DNA from: JBFMHP01 sp040752855
GTDB lineage: Bacteria > Pseudomonadota > Gammaproteobacteria > RBG-16-57-12
Direction of reading: 5' to 3'
Assembly: GCA_040752855.1 (NCBI GenBank)
Contig: JBFMHP010000012.1
Location: 1 to 64,000 of the forward strand
DNA: 64,000 nt
The notes below the pieces were generated by a model. It saw nothing but the letters and a program-made list of their open reading frames with translations, ran no database searches and had not been told where the DNA came from. Positions 43,834 through 52,244 of the stretch are shown piece after piece. The translations under genes and the position numbers were made by a program. Every line of letters starts with the position of its first letter. The first letter of the stretch is position 1.

Positions 43834-44012
43834 GCGCGCATATTTCACCAAGGCGGCGAGCAGCTACCGTGCAACTCTTGAACATTTCAGCACTTGCTGC
43901 CTGCACAGGTAGGCCAAGGCGCAAGTACACTTTGGACGTCGCTGATGACCTGTCCCGATTCGGGCGGCTGCGACGCTCGCCGAAACCGGGACCCTTGGTG
44001 AAATATGCGGGC
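43834..44012 (+). mobile_element. Inverted-repeat element (MITE-like) or structured RNA upstream of cysM
   Basis: A left arm (TAGCGCGCATATTTCACCAAGG at 43832-43853, with one mismatch to the other arm) and a right arm (CCTTGGTGAAATATGCGGGCTA) bracket about 140 bases. The innermost 16 bases pair perfectly (43838-43853 with 43993-44008). Inside, CGGCGAGC and GCTCGCCG pair again, and several small hairpins (CTGCCT-GCAC-AGGTAG, CCCGATTCGGG) can form. There is no open frame. The long terminal inverted repeats fit a non-autonomous transposon remnant. The -10 box at its edge leaves a structured leader RNA possible. Confidence 0.55.
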
Positions 44013-44060
44013 TAGCATGATTATCAAGATTCTTTTTGAGCAACTGAAACCGGGCTGCGC

Positions 44061-44951
44061 ATGAATTTCCCGACTATTGAACAGTTTATCGGCAATACCC
44101 CATTGGTGCGGCTGCAGCGCCTGCCGGGTGAGACCACCAACGTGGTGCTGGCCAAGCTCGAAGGCAATAATCCGGCCGGATCGGTCAAGGACCGGCCGGC
44201 GCTGAGCATGATCACACACGCCGAGGCGCGTGGGGCGATCAAGCCGGGCGATACGCTGATCGAGGCGACCAGCGGCAATACCGGCATCGCCTTGGCGATG
44301 GCGGCGGCGATCAAGGGTTACCGCATGGTGTTGATCATGCCCGAGACCATGAGCGTGGAGCGTCGCGGCACCATGAAGGCCTTCGGCGCGGAGATCGTAC
44401 TGGTCAGCAAGGCGCAGGGCATGGAGGGCGCGCGCGACCTGGCCGAGGCGATGCAGGCCCGTGGCGAGGGTATCGTGCTCAATCAGTTTGCCAACACCGA
44501 CAACCCGCTGGCGCATTACGAGGGCACGGCCCCGGAGATCTGGCGCGATACCGACGGGCGGGTGACGCACTTTGTGAGCGCCATGGGCACCACGGGCACC
44601 ATCATGGGCAACTCGCGTTATCTCAAACACAAGAATCCCGCGATCCAGATCATCGGCGTGCAACCGGAAGAGGGCGCGAGCATTCCGGGCATTCGCCGCT
44701 GGCCGCCCGAGTATCTGCCCAAGATCTACGAACCGCAGCGCGTCGACCGCATCATCGACGTGAGTCAGCAGGCGGCCGAAGACACCACGCGCGCCTTGGC
44801 GGCCAAGGAAGGAATCTTCTGCGGCATCTCCTCCGGCGGGGCGGTGGCCGCGGCCTTGCAGGTGTCGCGCGAGGTGGAAAACGCAGTCATCGTCACCATC
44901 ATCTGCGATCGGGGTGATCGCTATCTGTCCACGAATGTGTTTCCGGCGTGA
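44061..44951 (+). CDS. cysM: Cysteine synthase B (O-acetylserine sulfhydrylase B)
   Basis: PLP enzyme making cysteine from O-acetylserine with sulfide or thiosulfate. The start gives MNFPTIEQFIGNTPLVRLQR, a typical CysM N-terminus. The PLP Lys lies in EGNNPAGSVKDRPAL, with TSGNTGIALAMAAA, the phosphate-binding GTTGTIMG and SIPGIRRWPPEYLP. The last is characteristic of CysM rather than CysK. 296 residues. rlmD follows after 24 bases, an order shared with Pseudomonas. Confidence 0.95.
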   Translation: MNFPTIEQFIGNTPLVRLQRLPGETTNVVLAKLEGNNPAGSVKDRPALSMITHAEARGAIKPGDTLIEATSGNTGIALAMAAAIKGYRMVLIMPETMSVERRGTMKAFGAEIVLVSKAQGMEGARDLAEAMQARGEGIVLNQFANTDNPLAHYEGTAPEIWRDTDGRVTHFVSAMGTTGTIMGNSRYLKHKNPAIQIIGVQPEEGASIPGIRRWPPEYLPKIYEPQRVDRIIDVSQQAAEDTTRALAAKEGIFCGISSGGAVAAALQVSREVENAVIVTIICDRGDRYLSTNVFPA

Positions 44952-44975
44952 CGGACTGCCATCGGGTGGAGTGAC

Positions 44976-46310
44976 ATGGCAAGACGACGCATTGTAAGAA
45001 AACCCCTGCCGCAAGAAACGGTTCAGGCCACGATCGAATCCATGAGCCATGAGGGCCGCGGCGTGACCCATGTAAACCACAAGGTGGTGTTCGTCGACGG
45101 CGCGCTGACCGGCGAAGAGGTGCTCTTCCGCTATACCAATACCGGCGGGCGCCATGATGAAGGCCGCGTGGAGCAGGTGCTTAAGGCCTCGCCGGATCGG
45201 GTGAATCCGCGCTGTCCGCATTTTGGTGTCTGCGGCGGATGCAGTCTGCAACATATCGCCACGCAAAAGCAGATCGAACTCAAACAGCACCAGCTGCTGG
45301 AGAATTTTCGGCACATCGGCAAGGTGGAGCCGGAAGAGGTGCTTGCGCCCTTGACCGGCCCGCAGTGGGGCTATCGGCGCAAGGCGCGCCTCGGCGTGCG
45401 GTTTGTGGAGAAGAAACAAAAGCTGCTGGTTGGGTTTCGCGAAAAGAGCACGCCGTATCTCGCGGACATGTCGCGGTGCGAGGTGTTGCATCCCAGCGTG
45501 GGCGAGCGCATCAGTGAACTCTCGGACTTGATCCGTTCGCTGGAGGCCTATCGCCATATCGCCCAGATTGAAGTGGCGGTGAGCGATGACCACACTGTGC
45601 TGGTGTTCCGCAATCTGGTGGCATTGAGCGCGGCCGACCGCGAGACGCTGATTGCGTTTGCCAAGTCTTCCGGCATTCACGTTTATCTGCAACCGGGTGG
45701 GCCGGAGACGGCCGCACCGCTTTGGCCGGAGCAAAGCCGCCTGCATTACGCCTTGCCGGAGTATGGCGTCGACATGGAATTCTTGCCGACGGATTTCACC
45801 CAGGTCAACGTCGAGATCAACCGCCGCATGATCCCGCATGCCCTCGCGCTGCTCGATCCGCAGCCGGATGAAAGCGTGCTCGATCTGTTCTGTGGATTGG
45901 GTAACTTCACCTTGCCACTGGCACGCAAGGCGCGTGAGGTGGTCGGTGTCGAAGGTGTCGAAGGCCTGGTGCAGCGTGCACGCGAGAACGCCGCACGAAA
46001 TGGCATCACCAACGCCGAATTTCATGTGGCGAATCTGGCCGAGGATGTGACACAGTTGCCGTGGTTGAAGCAACATTACGACAAGATTTTGGTCGATCCT
46101 CCGCGCAGCGGCGCGATCGAGGTGTTGCATCAACTGGCTAGCTTCACGCCCAAGCGGCTGGTGTATGTCTCGTGCAATCCCGCCACCTTGGCGCGTGATG
46201 CCGGGGCGCTGGTGCATAAGTACGGTTACCGCTTGGTCAAGGCCGGGGTGATGGATATGTTTCCGCATACTTCGCATGTGGAGTCGATTGCGTTGTTTGT
46301 GCGGGGGTGA
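44976..46310 (+). CDS. rlmD: 23S rRNA (uracil-1939-C5)-methyltransferase
   Basis: SAM-dependent rRNA methyltransferase with an N-terminal TRAM domain (about 10-70; ATIESMSHEGRGVTHVNHKV), an iron-sulfur cluster region CPHFGVCGGCSLQHI (the fourth Cys is in SRCEVLHPSV), a SAM site VLDLFCGLGNFTLPLA, and the catalytic Cys in LVYVSCNPATLARD near the C-terminus. Its 444 residues match RlmD/RumA. Confidence 0.95.
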   Translation: MARRRIVRKPLPQETVQATIESMSHEGRGVTHVNHKVVFVDGALTGEEVLFRYTNTGGRHDEGRVEQVLKASPDRVNPRCPHFGVCGGCSLQHIATQKQIELKQHQLLENFRHIGKVEPEEVLAPLTGPQWGYRRKARLGVRFVEKKQKLLVGFREKSTPYLADMSRCEVLHPSVGERISELSDLIRSLEAYRHIAQIEVAVSDDHTVLVFRNLVALSAADRETLIAFAKSSGIHVYLQPGGPETAAPLWPEQSRLHYALPEYGVDMEFLPTDFTQVNVEINRRMIPHALALLDPQPDESVLDLFCGLGNFTLPLARKAREVVGVEGVEGLVQRARENAARNGITNAEFHVANLAEDVTQLPWLKQHYDKILVDPPRSGAIEVLHQLASFTPKRLVYVSCNPATLARDAGALVHKYGYRLVKAGVMDMFPHTSHVESIALFVRG

Positions 46311-46314
46311 GGAT

Positions 46315-46386
46315 TGCCGGAAACGCTGCGCTTATTCCGGCCTACGCTGTTGAAGGTAGGCCAGCATAAGCGTAGCGTTGCTGGCA
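46315..46386 (+). repeat. Inverted pair of the GTAGGCC...GCC(A/G)GC repeat
   Basis: One copy on the minus strand (TGCCGGAAACGCTGCGCTTA through CCGGCCTAC, 46315-46345) and one on the plus strand (GTAGGCCAGCATAAGCGTAG through TTGCTGGCA, 46356-46386), face to face, just after rlmD. This can form a long hairpin in the rlmD transcript. Confidence 0.7.
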
Positions 46387-46413
46387 CAAAAAGCCTGTTG
46401 AGAAATGATTTTA

Positions 46414-46519
46414 GTCCCTTCTCCCTCAGGGAGAAGGTTAGGATGAGGGGATATAAACAAGCAGCAATACCATTATTTGAATTCCCCTCACCCCGGCCCT
46501 CTCCCTGAGGGAGAGGGAG
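46414..46519 (+). repeat. Inverted pair of CCCTCAGGGAGA-type repeats
   Basis: CCCTTCTCCCTCAGGGAGAA...GATGAGGGG (46414-46450) and CCCCTCACCCCGGCCCTCTC...GAGGGAGAGGG (46483-46519) are opposed copies, each itself a hairpin. They fill the gap between rlmD and the CYTH gene; no gene is seen in the 245-base interval. Confidence 0.65.
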
Positions 46520-46555
46520 TAATTCAACAGCCTACTAGGTCGTAAAGATAGTTAT

Positions 46556-47038
46556 ATGGCTAAAGAAATCGAACGAAAATTCCTGGTCAAGAACGACAAC
46601 TGGCGCCAACACGCCGCGCCGGGGGTGTTCATGAGCCAGGGTTATCTTTCCGGCTCGGAACGCTCCTCGGTGCGCGTGCGGGTGAGCGGCGAGCAGGCGT
46701 TTCTCAATATCAAAAGCGCCACCCTGGGCATCAGCCGCAAGGAATATGAATACGCGATCCCGGTGAATGATGCGTTGGATATTCTGCATAGCCTCTGCGA
46801 GCAGCCGCTGATCGAGAAGACGCGTTATGATGTGGCGCACGGCGATCACACCTGGGAAGTGGATGTGTTCAGCGGCGACAACGTGGGCTTGGTGGTCGCG
46901 GAAATCGAGCTGGAACACGAGGATGAACCCTTCGCGCTGCCGGATTGGGCGGGGGAAGAAGTCTCGCACGATGTGCGCTATTACAATGTGTGTCTGGTGA
47001 AGAATCCCTACAAGCTGTGGAAGCACGAAACCAAGTGA
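46556..47038 (+). CDS. CYTH-domain protein (triphosphate tunnel metalloenzyme)
   Basis: A 160-residue soluble protein. The E-x-E-x-K signature is EIERKFLV at the N-terminus, and the strands carry the expected alternating charged residues of the tunnel (SVRVRVSGEQAFLNIK, GISRKEYEYAIP, IEKTRYDV, EVDVFSG, VAEIELEHEDEPF). Such proteins hydrolyse inorganic triphosphate or related substrates. The last codons overlap the GTG start of the peptide-binding protein (GTGA). Confidence 0.92.
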   Translation: MAKEIERKFLVKNDNWRQHAAPGVFMSQGYLSGSERSSVRVRVSGEQAFLNIKSATLGISRKEYEYAIPVNDALDILHSLCEQPLIEKTRYDVAHGDHTWEVDVFSGDNVGLVVAEIELEHEDEPFALPDWAGEEVSHDVRYYNVCLVKNPYKLWKHETK

Positions 47039-48507
47039 CGATCACGCGCTTCTTCATCTCGCTGCTTCTATTGGTGACCATCTTGGCCGGGTGCGCCGAT
47101 CCGCGTCACGACAGTCTGCGCTTTGCCTTGGCGAGCGCGCCCGTGACGCTCGATCCGCGCTTTGCCACCGACGCTACATCAGCGCGCATCAATCGCCTGC
47201 TGTATCACTCGCTGGTGGATTTCGATGCGTCGCTGCAACCGGTGCCGGAACTGGCGGCGTGGCAGGAGATCACACCGACACACTATCGCTTCACACTGCG
47301 TCAAGAGGCCCGGTTTCATGATGGTTCGATGTTGAGTAGCGCCGACGTGCGCGCTACCTATGCCTCGATCCTCGATCCGCAGACGGCCTCGCCGCACCGG
47401 GCCAGCATTGCGCTGATCGAACGCATCGCGACCCCGGATGAACACACGGTCGATTTTTTTCTCGCCAAACCCGATCCGTTGTTCCCCGGTTATCTCGTGA
47501 TCGGCATCTTGCCGGAGGAGCAACTGGTCGCGCGCCATCCCTTCAATACCCAGCCGGTCGGCAGTGGCGCGTTTCGTTTTATCGCCTGGCCGGAACAAGG
47601 GCGGCTGGAACTGGAGCGGCAAGCGGATAAACAACGGCTGGAGTTTCTGCTGGTGAAGGACCCCACCGTGCGCGCCCTGAAACTGCTGCGCGGCGAGATC
47701 GATATGCTGCAGAACGACATGCCGCCGGAGCTGGTGGGCCATCTCGCCGAGCAAGGGATGACGGTGCTGCGTGCGCGCGGTTCGAACTTCAGTTATCTAG
47801 GCTTCAATCTGGACGATCCGATCACCGGGCAGTTGCCCGTGCGCCAGGCGATCGCCCACGCTGTCAATCGCGACGAGATCATTCGTTATGTCTTCGGCGG
47901 CGCCGCGCGTCCGGCCGGGGCGATCCTGCCGCCGACGCACTGGGCGGGTAATCCCGATCTCCCGTTGTACGAATACAATCCGGACAAGGCGCGCACCTTG
48001 TTGAACAGCGTGCCGCCGGAGCGGCGCGTCATCAGTTACAAGACCTCCAGCGACCCGTTTCGCATTCGCCTGGCGACCATCATCCAGCAGCAATTGAAGG
48101 AGGTGGGGCTGGAGGTGAAGGTGCAAAGCTATGACTGGGGCACGTTTTACGGCGATATCAAACGCGGTGCATTTCAGATGTTCAGCCTCTCCTGGGTCGG
48201 CATCAAGACACCCGATATCTTCCGCTATGTGTTTCACAGCACGATGCTGCCGCCCGAGGGCGCCAACCGCGGCCGCTATCGCAGCGCAGAGTCTGATACA
48301 TTGATCGAGCGCGCCGAGGGGGCGGCAACGCTGGAGGAGCGCGTGCAAGCGTATCGCGCACTACAAGCGCAGGTGAACGCGGATCTGCCCTATGTGCCGC
48401 TCTGGTATGAGGACCATGTGTTCGTTGCGCGGCCCGGGATCGTCGACTATGCGGTCACCGCCGATGGCAACTACGATGGTCTGCTGCGCGCGCGGCGTGG
48501 AGGTTGA
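47035..48507 (+). CDS. Peptide-binding lipoprotein of an ABC importer (SBP family 5)
   Basis: A 490-residue extracytoplasmic binding protein. It starts at a GTG overlapping the CYTH stop; residues 1-17 form a lipoprotein signal with the lipobox ILAGC. The SBP_bac_5 fold is seen in LRFALASAPVTLDPRFATDA, FTLRQEARFHDGSMLSSADV, LPVRQAIAHAVNRDEIIRYV, ILPPTHWAGNPDL and VQSYDWGTFYGDIKRG. DppBC-like permease genes follow, with an L,D-transpeptidase gene between, so the ligand may be a cell-wall peptide. This is inference. No ATPase gene accompanies it in the window. Confidence 0.9.
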   Translation: MTITRFFISLLLLVTILAGCADPRHDSLRFALASAPVTLDPRFATDATSARINRLLYHSLVDFDASLQPVPELAAWQEITPTHYRFTLRQEARFHDGSMLSSADVRATYASILDPQTASPHRASIALIERIATPDEHTVDFFLAKPDPLFPGYLVIGILPEEQLVARHPFNTQPVGSGAFRFIAWPEQGRLELERQADKQRLEFLLVKDPTVRALKLLRGEIDMLQNDMPPELVGHLAEQGMTVLRARGSNFSYLGFNLDDPITGQLPVRQAIAHAVNRDEIIRYVFGGAARPAGAILPPTHWAGNPDLPLYEYNPDKARTLLNSVPPERRVISYKTSSDPFRIRLATIIQQQLKEVGLEVKVQSYDWGTFYGDIKRGAFQMFSLSWVGIKTPDIFRYVFHSTMLPPEGANRGRYRSAESDTLIERAEGAATLEERVQAYRALQAQVNADLPYVPLWYEDHVFVARPGIVDYAVTADGNYDGLLRARRGG

Positions 48508-48511
48508 AGGC

Positions 48512-48991
48512 ATGACCGATCGCATCGATATCGATCTCGCCCAACAGACCTTGACGCTGTATCGCGACCAACAAGTGCTCCGGCGTTATGCCGTTTCCAC
48601 CGCGAAGAACGGCCCCGGCGAGATCAACGGCAGCGGCTGCACCCCGCGCGGTGAACATATCATCCGCGCCAAGATCGGGCAGGGCTGCGCGGAAAACACC
48701 GTGTTCGTCGGTCGCCGCCCCACGGGCGAGATCTACACCGAGGAACTCGGGCGCCAGCATCCGAAGCGCGACTGGATCCTCACGCGCATCCTGTGGCTGA
48801 GCGGCTGCGAGGTGGGCAAGAATCGCCTGGGCGAGGTCGATACCATGCGCCGTTACATCTACATCCACGGCAGTCCGGATTCGGCGCAGATGGGTGTGCC
48901 GGGATCGCACGGGTGCGTGCGCATGCGTAACCGGGATATCATCGAGCTGTTTGACTTGATTGAGGCGGGAACCAAGGTCATCATCCGCTGA
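48512..48991 (+). CDS. L,D-transpeptidase (YkuD domain), no signal peptide seen
   Basis: A 159-residue YkuD-domain protein covering almost only the catalytic domain. IDIDLAQQTLTLYRDQQVLR leads in; YIYIHGSPDSAQMGVPGSHG continues into CVRM with His119, His133 and catalytic Cys135. Family members cross-link peptidoglycan or attach lipoproteins in the periplasm. Here the N-terminus MTDRIDIDLAQQ has no signal sequence, which suggests a cytoplasmic role (for example L,D-carboxypeptidase-like work on recycled muropeptides), non-classical export, or a mis-called start. It is 4 bases after the peptide-binding gene. Confidence 0.88.
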   Translation: MTDRIDIDLAQQTLTLYRDQQVLRRYAVSTAKNGPGEINGSGCTPRGEHIIRAKIGQGCAENTVFVGRRPTGEIYTEELGRQHPKRDWILTRILWLSGCEVGKNRLGEVDTMRRYIYIHGSPDSAQMGVPGSHGCVRMRNRDIIELFDLIEAGTKVIIR

Positions 48992-49016
48992 GCGCAATGG
49001 ATTGCAGTTGTGTCAT

Positions 49017-49074
49017 TGTAGGAGCGAGCCCTGCTTGCGAAAGAACGTGATCGCCTGCAGGGCAGGCTCCTACA
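49017..49074 (+). repeat. TGTAGGAGCGAGCC...GGCTCCTACA repeat, copy 1
   Basis: A 58-base palindromic unit with inner arms CCTGCTTGCG and CGCCTGCAGGGCAGG. Same family at 52164, 52245 and 54582. It occupies the 238-base gap before the permease gene, where no gene is seen. Confidence 0.8.
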
Positions 49075-49229
49075 GCGATCTGTTCAAGGTCTGGTGTGTT
49101 GTGTAATTGAGGGGCGAGTTTCCGCTTGCGTTCATGACCCCGAGGGCGTCGCCATCGGAAGATGGCTTCTACGCGAATCCCGGCAGGCGTTCGGGTGTCA
49201 CTGAGATTTTTGAGATACATACGAGACAC

Positions 49230-50159
49230 ATGTTGAATTTCCTCATATCACGACTGTTCAGCGCACTCCTGGTGATCCTCGGGGTGTGCGGCATCGTGTT
49301 TTTGTTCATCCATCTGATTCCGGGCGATCCGGTCGAGGTGATGCTCGGCGAGTCGGCGCGGCCGGCGGATCGCGAGGCGCTGCGCGCCGCGCTGGGATTG
49401 GATCTGCCGCTGTGGCAGCAGCTGGTGCATTATTTTGCCGGGCTGGTGCAGTTCGATCTGGGCACCTCGCTGCATTCCAATCGCGCTGTCACCGAGATCC
49501 TGGCCGAGCGCATCCCCGCCACGGTGGAGCTGGCGCTGGCCTCGCTGCTCGTGGCCATCAGCATCGCGCTTCCGCTCGGCACCATGGCGGCGGTGCGTCA
49601 GCACTCGGCGTGGGACCGGGGCTCGATGGTCGTGGCCCTGATCGGTATTTCGATCCCGAATTTCGTGCTCGGGCCGTTGATGATCCTGGTGTTCGCGCTG
49701 TGGCTCGGCTGGTTTCCGGTAAGCGGGCGCGAGGGATTCGGGTCCCTGATCCTGCCGGCGCTCACCCTGGGTACGGCCTTGGCATCGGTGCTCTCGCGCA
49801 TGGTGCGCGCCTCGCTGCTGGAAGTGCTAAATGAAGACTTCGTGCGCACCGCGCGCGCCAAGGGATTGCCGGAGGGGCGCGTGATCTGGCGCCATGCGGT
49901 GCGCAACGCCTTGTTGCCGGTCGTCACGCTGCTCGGGCTGCAACTCGGCGTGCTGCTCGGCGGTGCAGTGATCACCGAGACGATCTTCTCCTGGCCCGGC
50001 ATCGGGCAGTTGACCATCGAGGCGATCCAGAGCCGCGACTATCCGCTGGTGCAGGCCTGCGTGCTGCTGATCAGCGTGACCTATGTGGTGGTTAATGCCC
50101 TGACGGACATGGCCTACGGCTGGCTCGATCCACGCATTCGCTTGGGTCGGGGAGGGTAG
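49230..50159 (+). CDS. Peptide ABC transporter permease, DppB type
   Basis: A 309-residue inner-membrane permease with six hydrophobic segments. It has the DppB/OppB N-terminus (FLISRLFSALLVILGVCGIV, then IHLIPGDPVEVMLG), the ATPase-contact EAA loop (LLEVLNEDFVRTARAKGLPE then RVIWRHAVRNALLPV), and LGGAVITETIFSWPGIGQL. The start ATG at 49230 follows ACGAGACAC. It is 4 bases upstream of the DppC-type gene and shares substrate logic with the binding protein upstream. Confidence 0.93.
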   Translation: MLNFLISRLFSALLVILGVCGIVFLFIHLIPGDPVEVMLGESARPADREALRAALGLDLPLWQQLVHYFAGLVQFDLGTSLHSNRAVTEILAERIPATVELALASLLVAISIALPLGTMAAVRQHSAWDRGSMVVALIGISIPNFVLGPLMILVFALWLGWFPVSGREGFGSLILPALTLGTALASVLSRMVRASLLEVLNEDFVRTARAKGLPEGRVIWRHAVRNALLPVVTLLGLQLGVLLGGAVITETIFSWPGIGQLTIEAIQSRDYPLVQACVLLISVTYVVVNALTDMAYGWLDPRIRLGRGG

Positions 50160-50163
50160 CGGC

Positions 50164-50967
50164 ATGCTGCGTCATCTGCCGCTGGGGATCATCGTGGTAT
50201 GGGCGCTGCTGGCGCTGTTCGGCGCGCTCATCGCCCTCGATCCGAATCACATCACGCTTGCCAAGATCCTGCATGGATCGGAAGCGGGCGCGTGGCTCGG
50301 CTACGACGACCTGGGCCGGCCGATCTGGGACCGCCTGGTGTTGGGCGCGCAGACCTCGTTTCTGGTGGCCTGCGGTGTGGTGTCGATCTCGGCGGTGGTC
50401 GGTACGATGATCGGCATGACCAGCGCGTATTTCGGCGGCTGGCTCGATCATGTCATCACCCGCATCATCGACATCTTCCTCGCCTTTCCCAGTATCCTGT
50501 TGGCGATTGCCCTGGCCGGTATTCTCGGCCCCGGCATCGAGAATGTGGTGATCGCGCTGAGCGTGGTGAGCTGGGTGGGCTATGCGCGCCTGGCGCGTGG
50601 CCAGGTGCTCTCGCTCAAGCACCGCGAGCATGTGCAGGCCGCGCTCGCCTTGGGGGTCGGCCCGTGGACCATCATGGTCCGCCACCTCTTGCCGTTGATC
50701 ATGGCCCCGCTCATCGTCGAAGCCACCTTTGGCGTCGCGGGTGCGGTGGTGGCCGAGGCCGGGCTGTCCTTCCTCGGCCTCGGCGTGCAGCCGCCGGAGG
50801 CCTCCTGGGGCAGCATGATCCGCGATGGGACGCGTTACCTTCTGGTCGCCCCGCACATGGTGCTCGCGCCCGGCGCGGCCTTGATGCTGGTGGTGCTGGC
50901 GGCCAATCTGTTCGGCGATCAATTGCGCGATCGCCTTGATGTAAAATCACGTTTCCACCACAAGTAG
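50164..50967 (+). CDS. Peptide ABC transporter permease, DppC type
   Basis: A 267-residue second permease with about five to six membrane helices. DDLGRPIWDRLVLGAQTSFL and the EAA loop (YARLARGQVLSLKHREHVQA then ALALGVGPWTIMVRHLLPLI) are typical. It is slightly shorter than E. coli DppC at the N-terminus. No DppD/DppF ATPase follows; instead an inverted-repeat element and nagZ come next, so the ATPases must be encoded elsewhere or shared. Confidence 0.93.
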   Translation: MLRHLPLGIIVVWALLALFGALIALDPNHITLAKILHGSEAGAWLGYDDLGRPIWDRLVLGAQTSFLVACGVVSISAVVGTMIGMTSAYFGGWLDHVITRIIDIFLAFPSILLAIALAGILGPGIENVVIALSVVSWVGYARLARGQVLSLKHREHVQAALALGVGPWTIMVRHLLPLIMAPLIVEATFGVAGAVVAEAGLSFLGLGVQPPEASWGSMIRDGTRYLLVAPHMVLAPGAALMLVVLAANLFGDQLRDRLDVKSRFHHK

Positions 50968-50973
50968 AAAACC

Positions 50974-51119
50974 TATGGGTACCTCGAAAAATAGTGATTT
51001 TTGCGCGAGAGCAAGGAAGCACCGCGCGCAGAACCGGAGTGTATATGGGATACATGAGGATTCGAGCACGGAGCTGACGCGGCTATCGCGCAAAAAGTGA
51101 ATTTTTAGAGGTACCCATA
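50974..51119 (+). mobile_element. 146-base inverted-repeat element (MITE-like) abutting nagZ
   Basis: The left arm TATGGGTACCTCGAAAAATA...TTTTTGCGCGA (50974-51008) and right arm TATCGCGCAAAAAGTGAATT...AGAGGTACCCATA (51084-51119) are near-perfect inverted repeats of about 34 bases. The middle (GAACCGGAGTGTATATGGGA and the following GATTCGAGCACGGAGCTGACG) has no open frame. It begins 6 bases after the dppC stop and its last base is the A of the nagZ ATG. The right arm supplies AGAGG, 7 bases before that ATG. Confidence 0.75.
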
Positions 51120-52168
51120 TGTCACTTGGACCATTGATGATCGACATCGCGGGCACCGCGCTTGCGCCGGAGGATCGGGAGGTACTGCTGCATCCTCTGG
51201 TCGGCGGCGTGATCCTGTTCACCCGCAATTACCAATCTCCTGAGCAGATCGCGGCGCTGATCGGCGAGATCCACGCCCTGCGCCAGCCCAATCTGTTGAT
51301 CGCCGTCGACCACGAGGGCGGGCGGGTGCAGCGTTTCCGTGAGGGCTTCACCCGCCTGCCGGCGGCCGGAGTCATCGGCGCGTGGTATGACCGCGATGCG
51401 AAAAAGGCCCGGCAGCTTGCCGAGACCGCCGGCTGGGTGATGGCGAGCGAGCTGCGCGCCGTCGGCGTGGATTTCAGTTTCGCGCCGGTGCTCGATGTCG
51501 ATCGCGGTATCAGCGCCGTGATCGGCGACCGCGCCTGGCACAGCCGGCCCGAGGTGGTGGCGGATCTCGCGCATGCCTATATGCTCGGCATGCAACATGC
51601 CGGCATGGCCGCCACGGGCAAGCATTTTCCGGGGCACGGCGGTGTGGCCGAGGATTCGCATACCGAGATCCCGCGCGACCACCGCCGCTACGAGGACATC
51701 TACAGCGATGACATCCTGCCGTTCGAGCGCCTGATCCACCTCGGCCTGGCCGCGGTGATGCCGGCCCATGTCATCTACACCCAGGTCGATGCGCAACCGG
51801 CGGGCTTCTCCCGTTATTGGTTGCAGGATGTGCTGCGCAATCATCTTGGTTTCCAGGGCGTGATCTTCAGCGACGACCTCAGCATGGAAGGGGCGGGTGT
51901 GGCCGGCGGTTATGTCGCCCGCGCCAACGCGGCGCTCGATGCCGGCTGCGACGTGCTGCTGGTATGCAACAACCGCCCGGCGGTGCTGGAGATCCTGCGC
52001 GGCCTGCAAGACCGCAACGATCCGGTCAGCCACATGCGGCTGGCGCGCATGCACGGCAAGCGCCACGCCCCCACGCGCAGTGAGTTGATGCGCAGTGAAC
52101 AGTGGCGGCGCGCGGTGCACGCCCTGGACCGGATACGTGCCGGCGAGGAGCCCGGCTGGGAGATGTAG
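51119..52168 (+). CDS. nagZ: Beta-N-acetylhexosaminidase
   Basis: Cytosolic glycoside hydrolase family 3 enzyme that removes GlcNAc from anhydro-muropeptides during peptidoglycan recycling. Motifs: LMIDIAGTALAPEDRE, GGVILFTRNYQSPEQI, AVDHEGGRVQRFREGFTRLP, the catalytic loop TGKHFPGHGGVAEDSHTEIP and FSDDLSMEGAGV with the nucleophile Asp. 349 residues, normal for NagZ. Its ribosome-binding site and start lie in the adjoining inverted-repeat element, and its stop TAG lies inside a TGTAGGAGC repeat, so both ends of the gene touch repeats. Confidence 0.96.
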   Translation: MSLGPLMIDIAGTALAPEDREVLLHPLVGGVILFTRNYQSPEQIAALIGEIHALRQPNLLIAVDHEGGRVQRFREGFTRLPAAGVIGAWYDRDAKKARQLAETAGWVMASELRAVGVDFSFAPVLDVDRGISAVIGDRAWHSRPEVVADLAHAYMLGMQHAGMAATGKHFPGHGGVAEDSHTEIPRDHRRYEDIYSDDILPFERLIHLGLAAVMPAHVIYTQVDAQPAGFSRYWLQDVLRNHLGFQGVIFSDDLSMEGAGVAGGYVARANAALDAGCDVLLVCNNRPAVLEILRGLQDRNDPVSHMRLARMHGKRHAPTRSELMRSEQWRRAVHALDRIRAGEEPGWEM

Positions 52169-52221
52169 GAGCGAGCCCTGCTCGCGAATAAGCACGAATC
52201 GCCTGCAGGGCAGGCGCCTAC
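52164..52221 (+). repeat. TGTAGGAGCGAGCC repeat, copy 2
   Basis: Starts in the nagZ stop codon region (the stop TAG is part of TGTAGG) and ends GGCGCCTAC. Inner arms GAGCCCTGCTCGCG and CGCCTGCAGGGCAGG. Confidence 0.8.
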
Positions 52222-52244
52222 GCCGGATCTGTTTGATGCGTGGT

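Noticed and set aside
43838..44008. 6S RNA gene
   Set aside because: Length and closed terminal stem are suggestive, but the central-bubble consensus is not present, the usual zapA/ygfA neighbours are absent, and long terminal inverted repeats fit a mobile element better.
43838..44008. CsrB/RsmY-type sRNA next to a GacS-like kinase
   Set aside because: It lacks the repeated GGA-in-loop motifs that such RNAs require.
43887..46277. 796-codon minus-strand frame opposite cysM and rlmD
   Set aside because: Both plus-strand genes have intact catalytic motifs. The antisense product has shadow-like composition and no recognisable domain.
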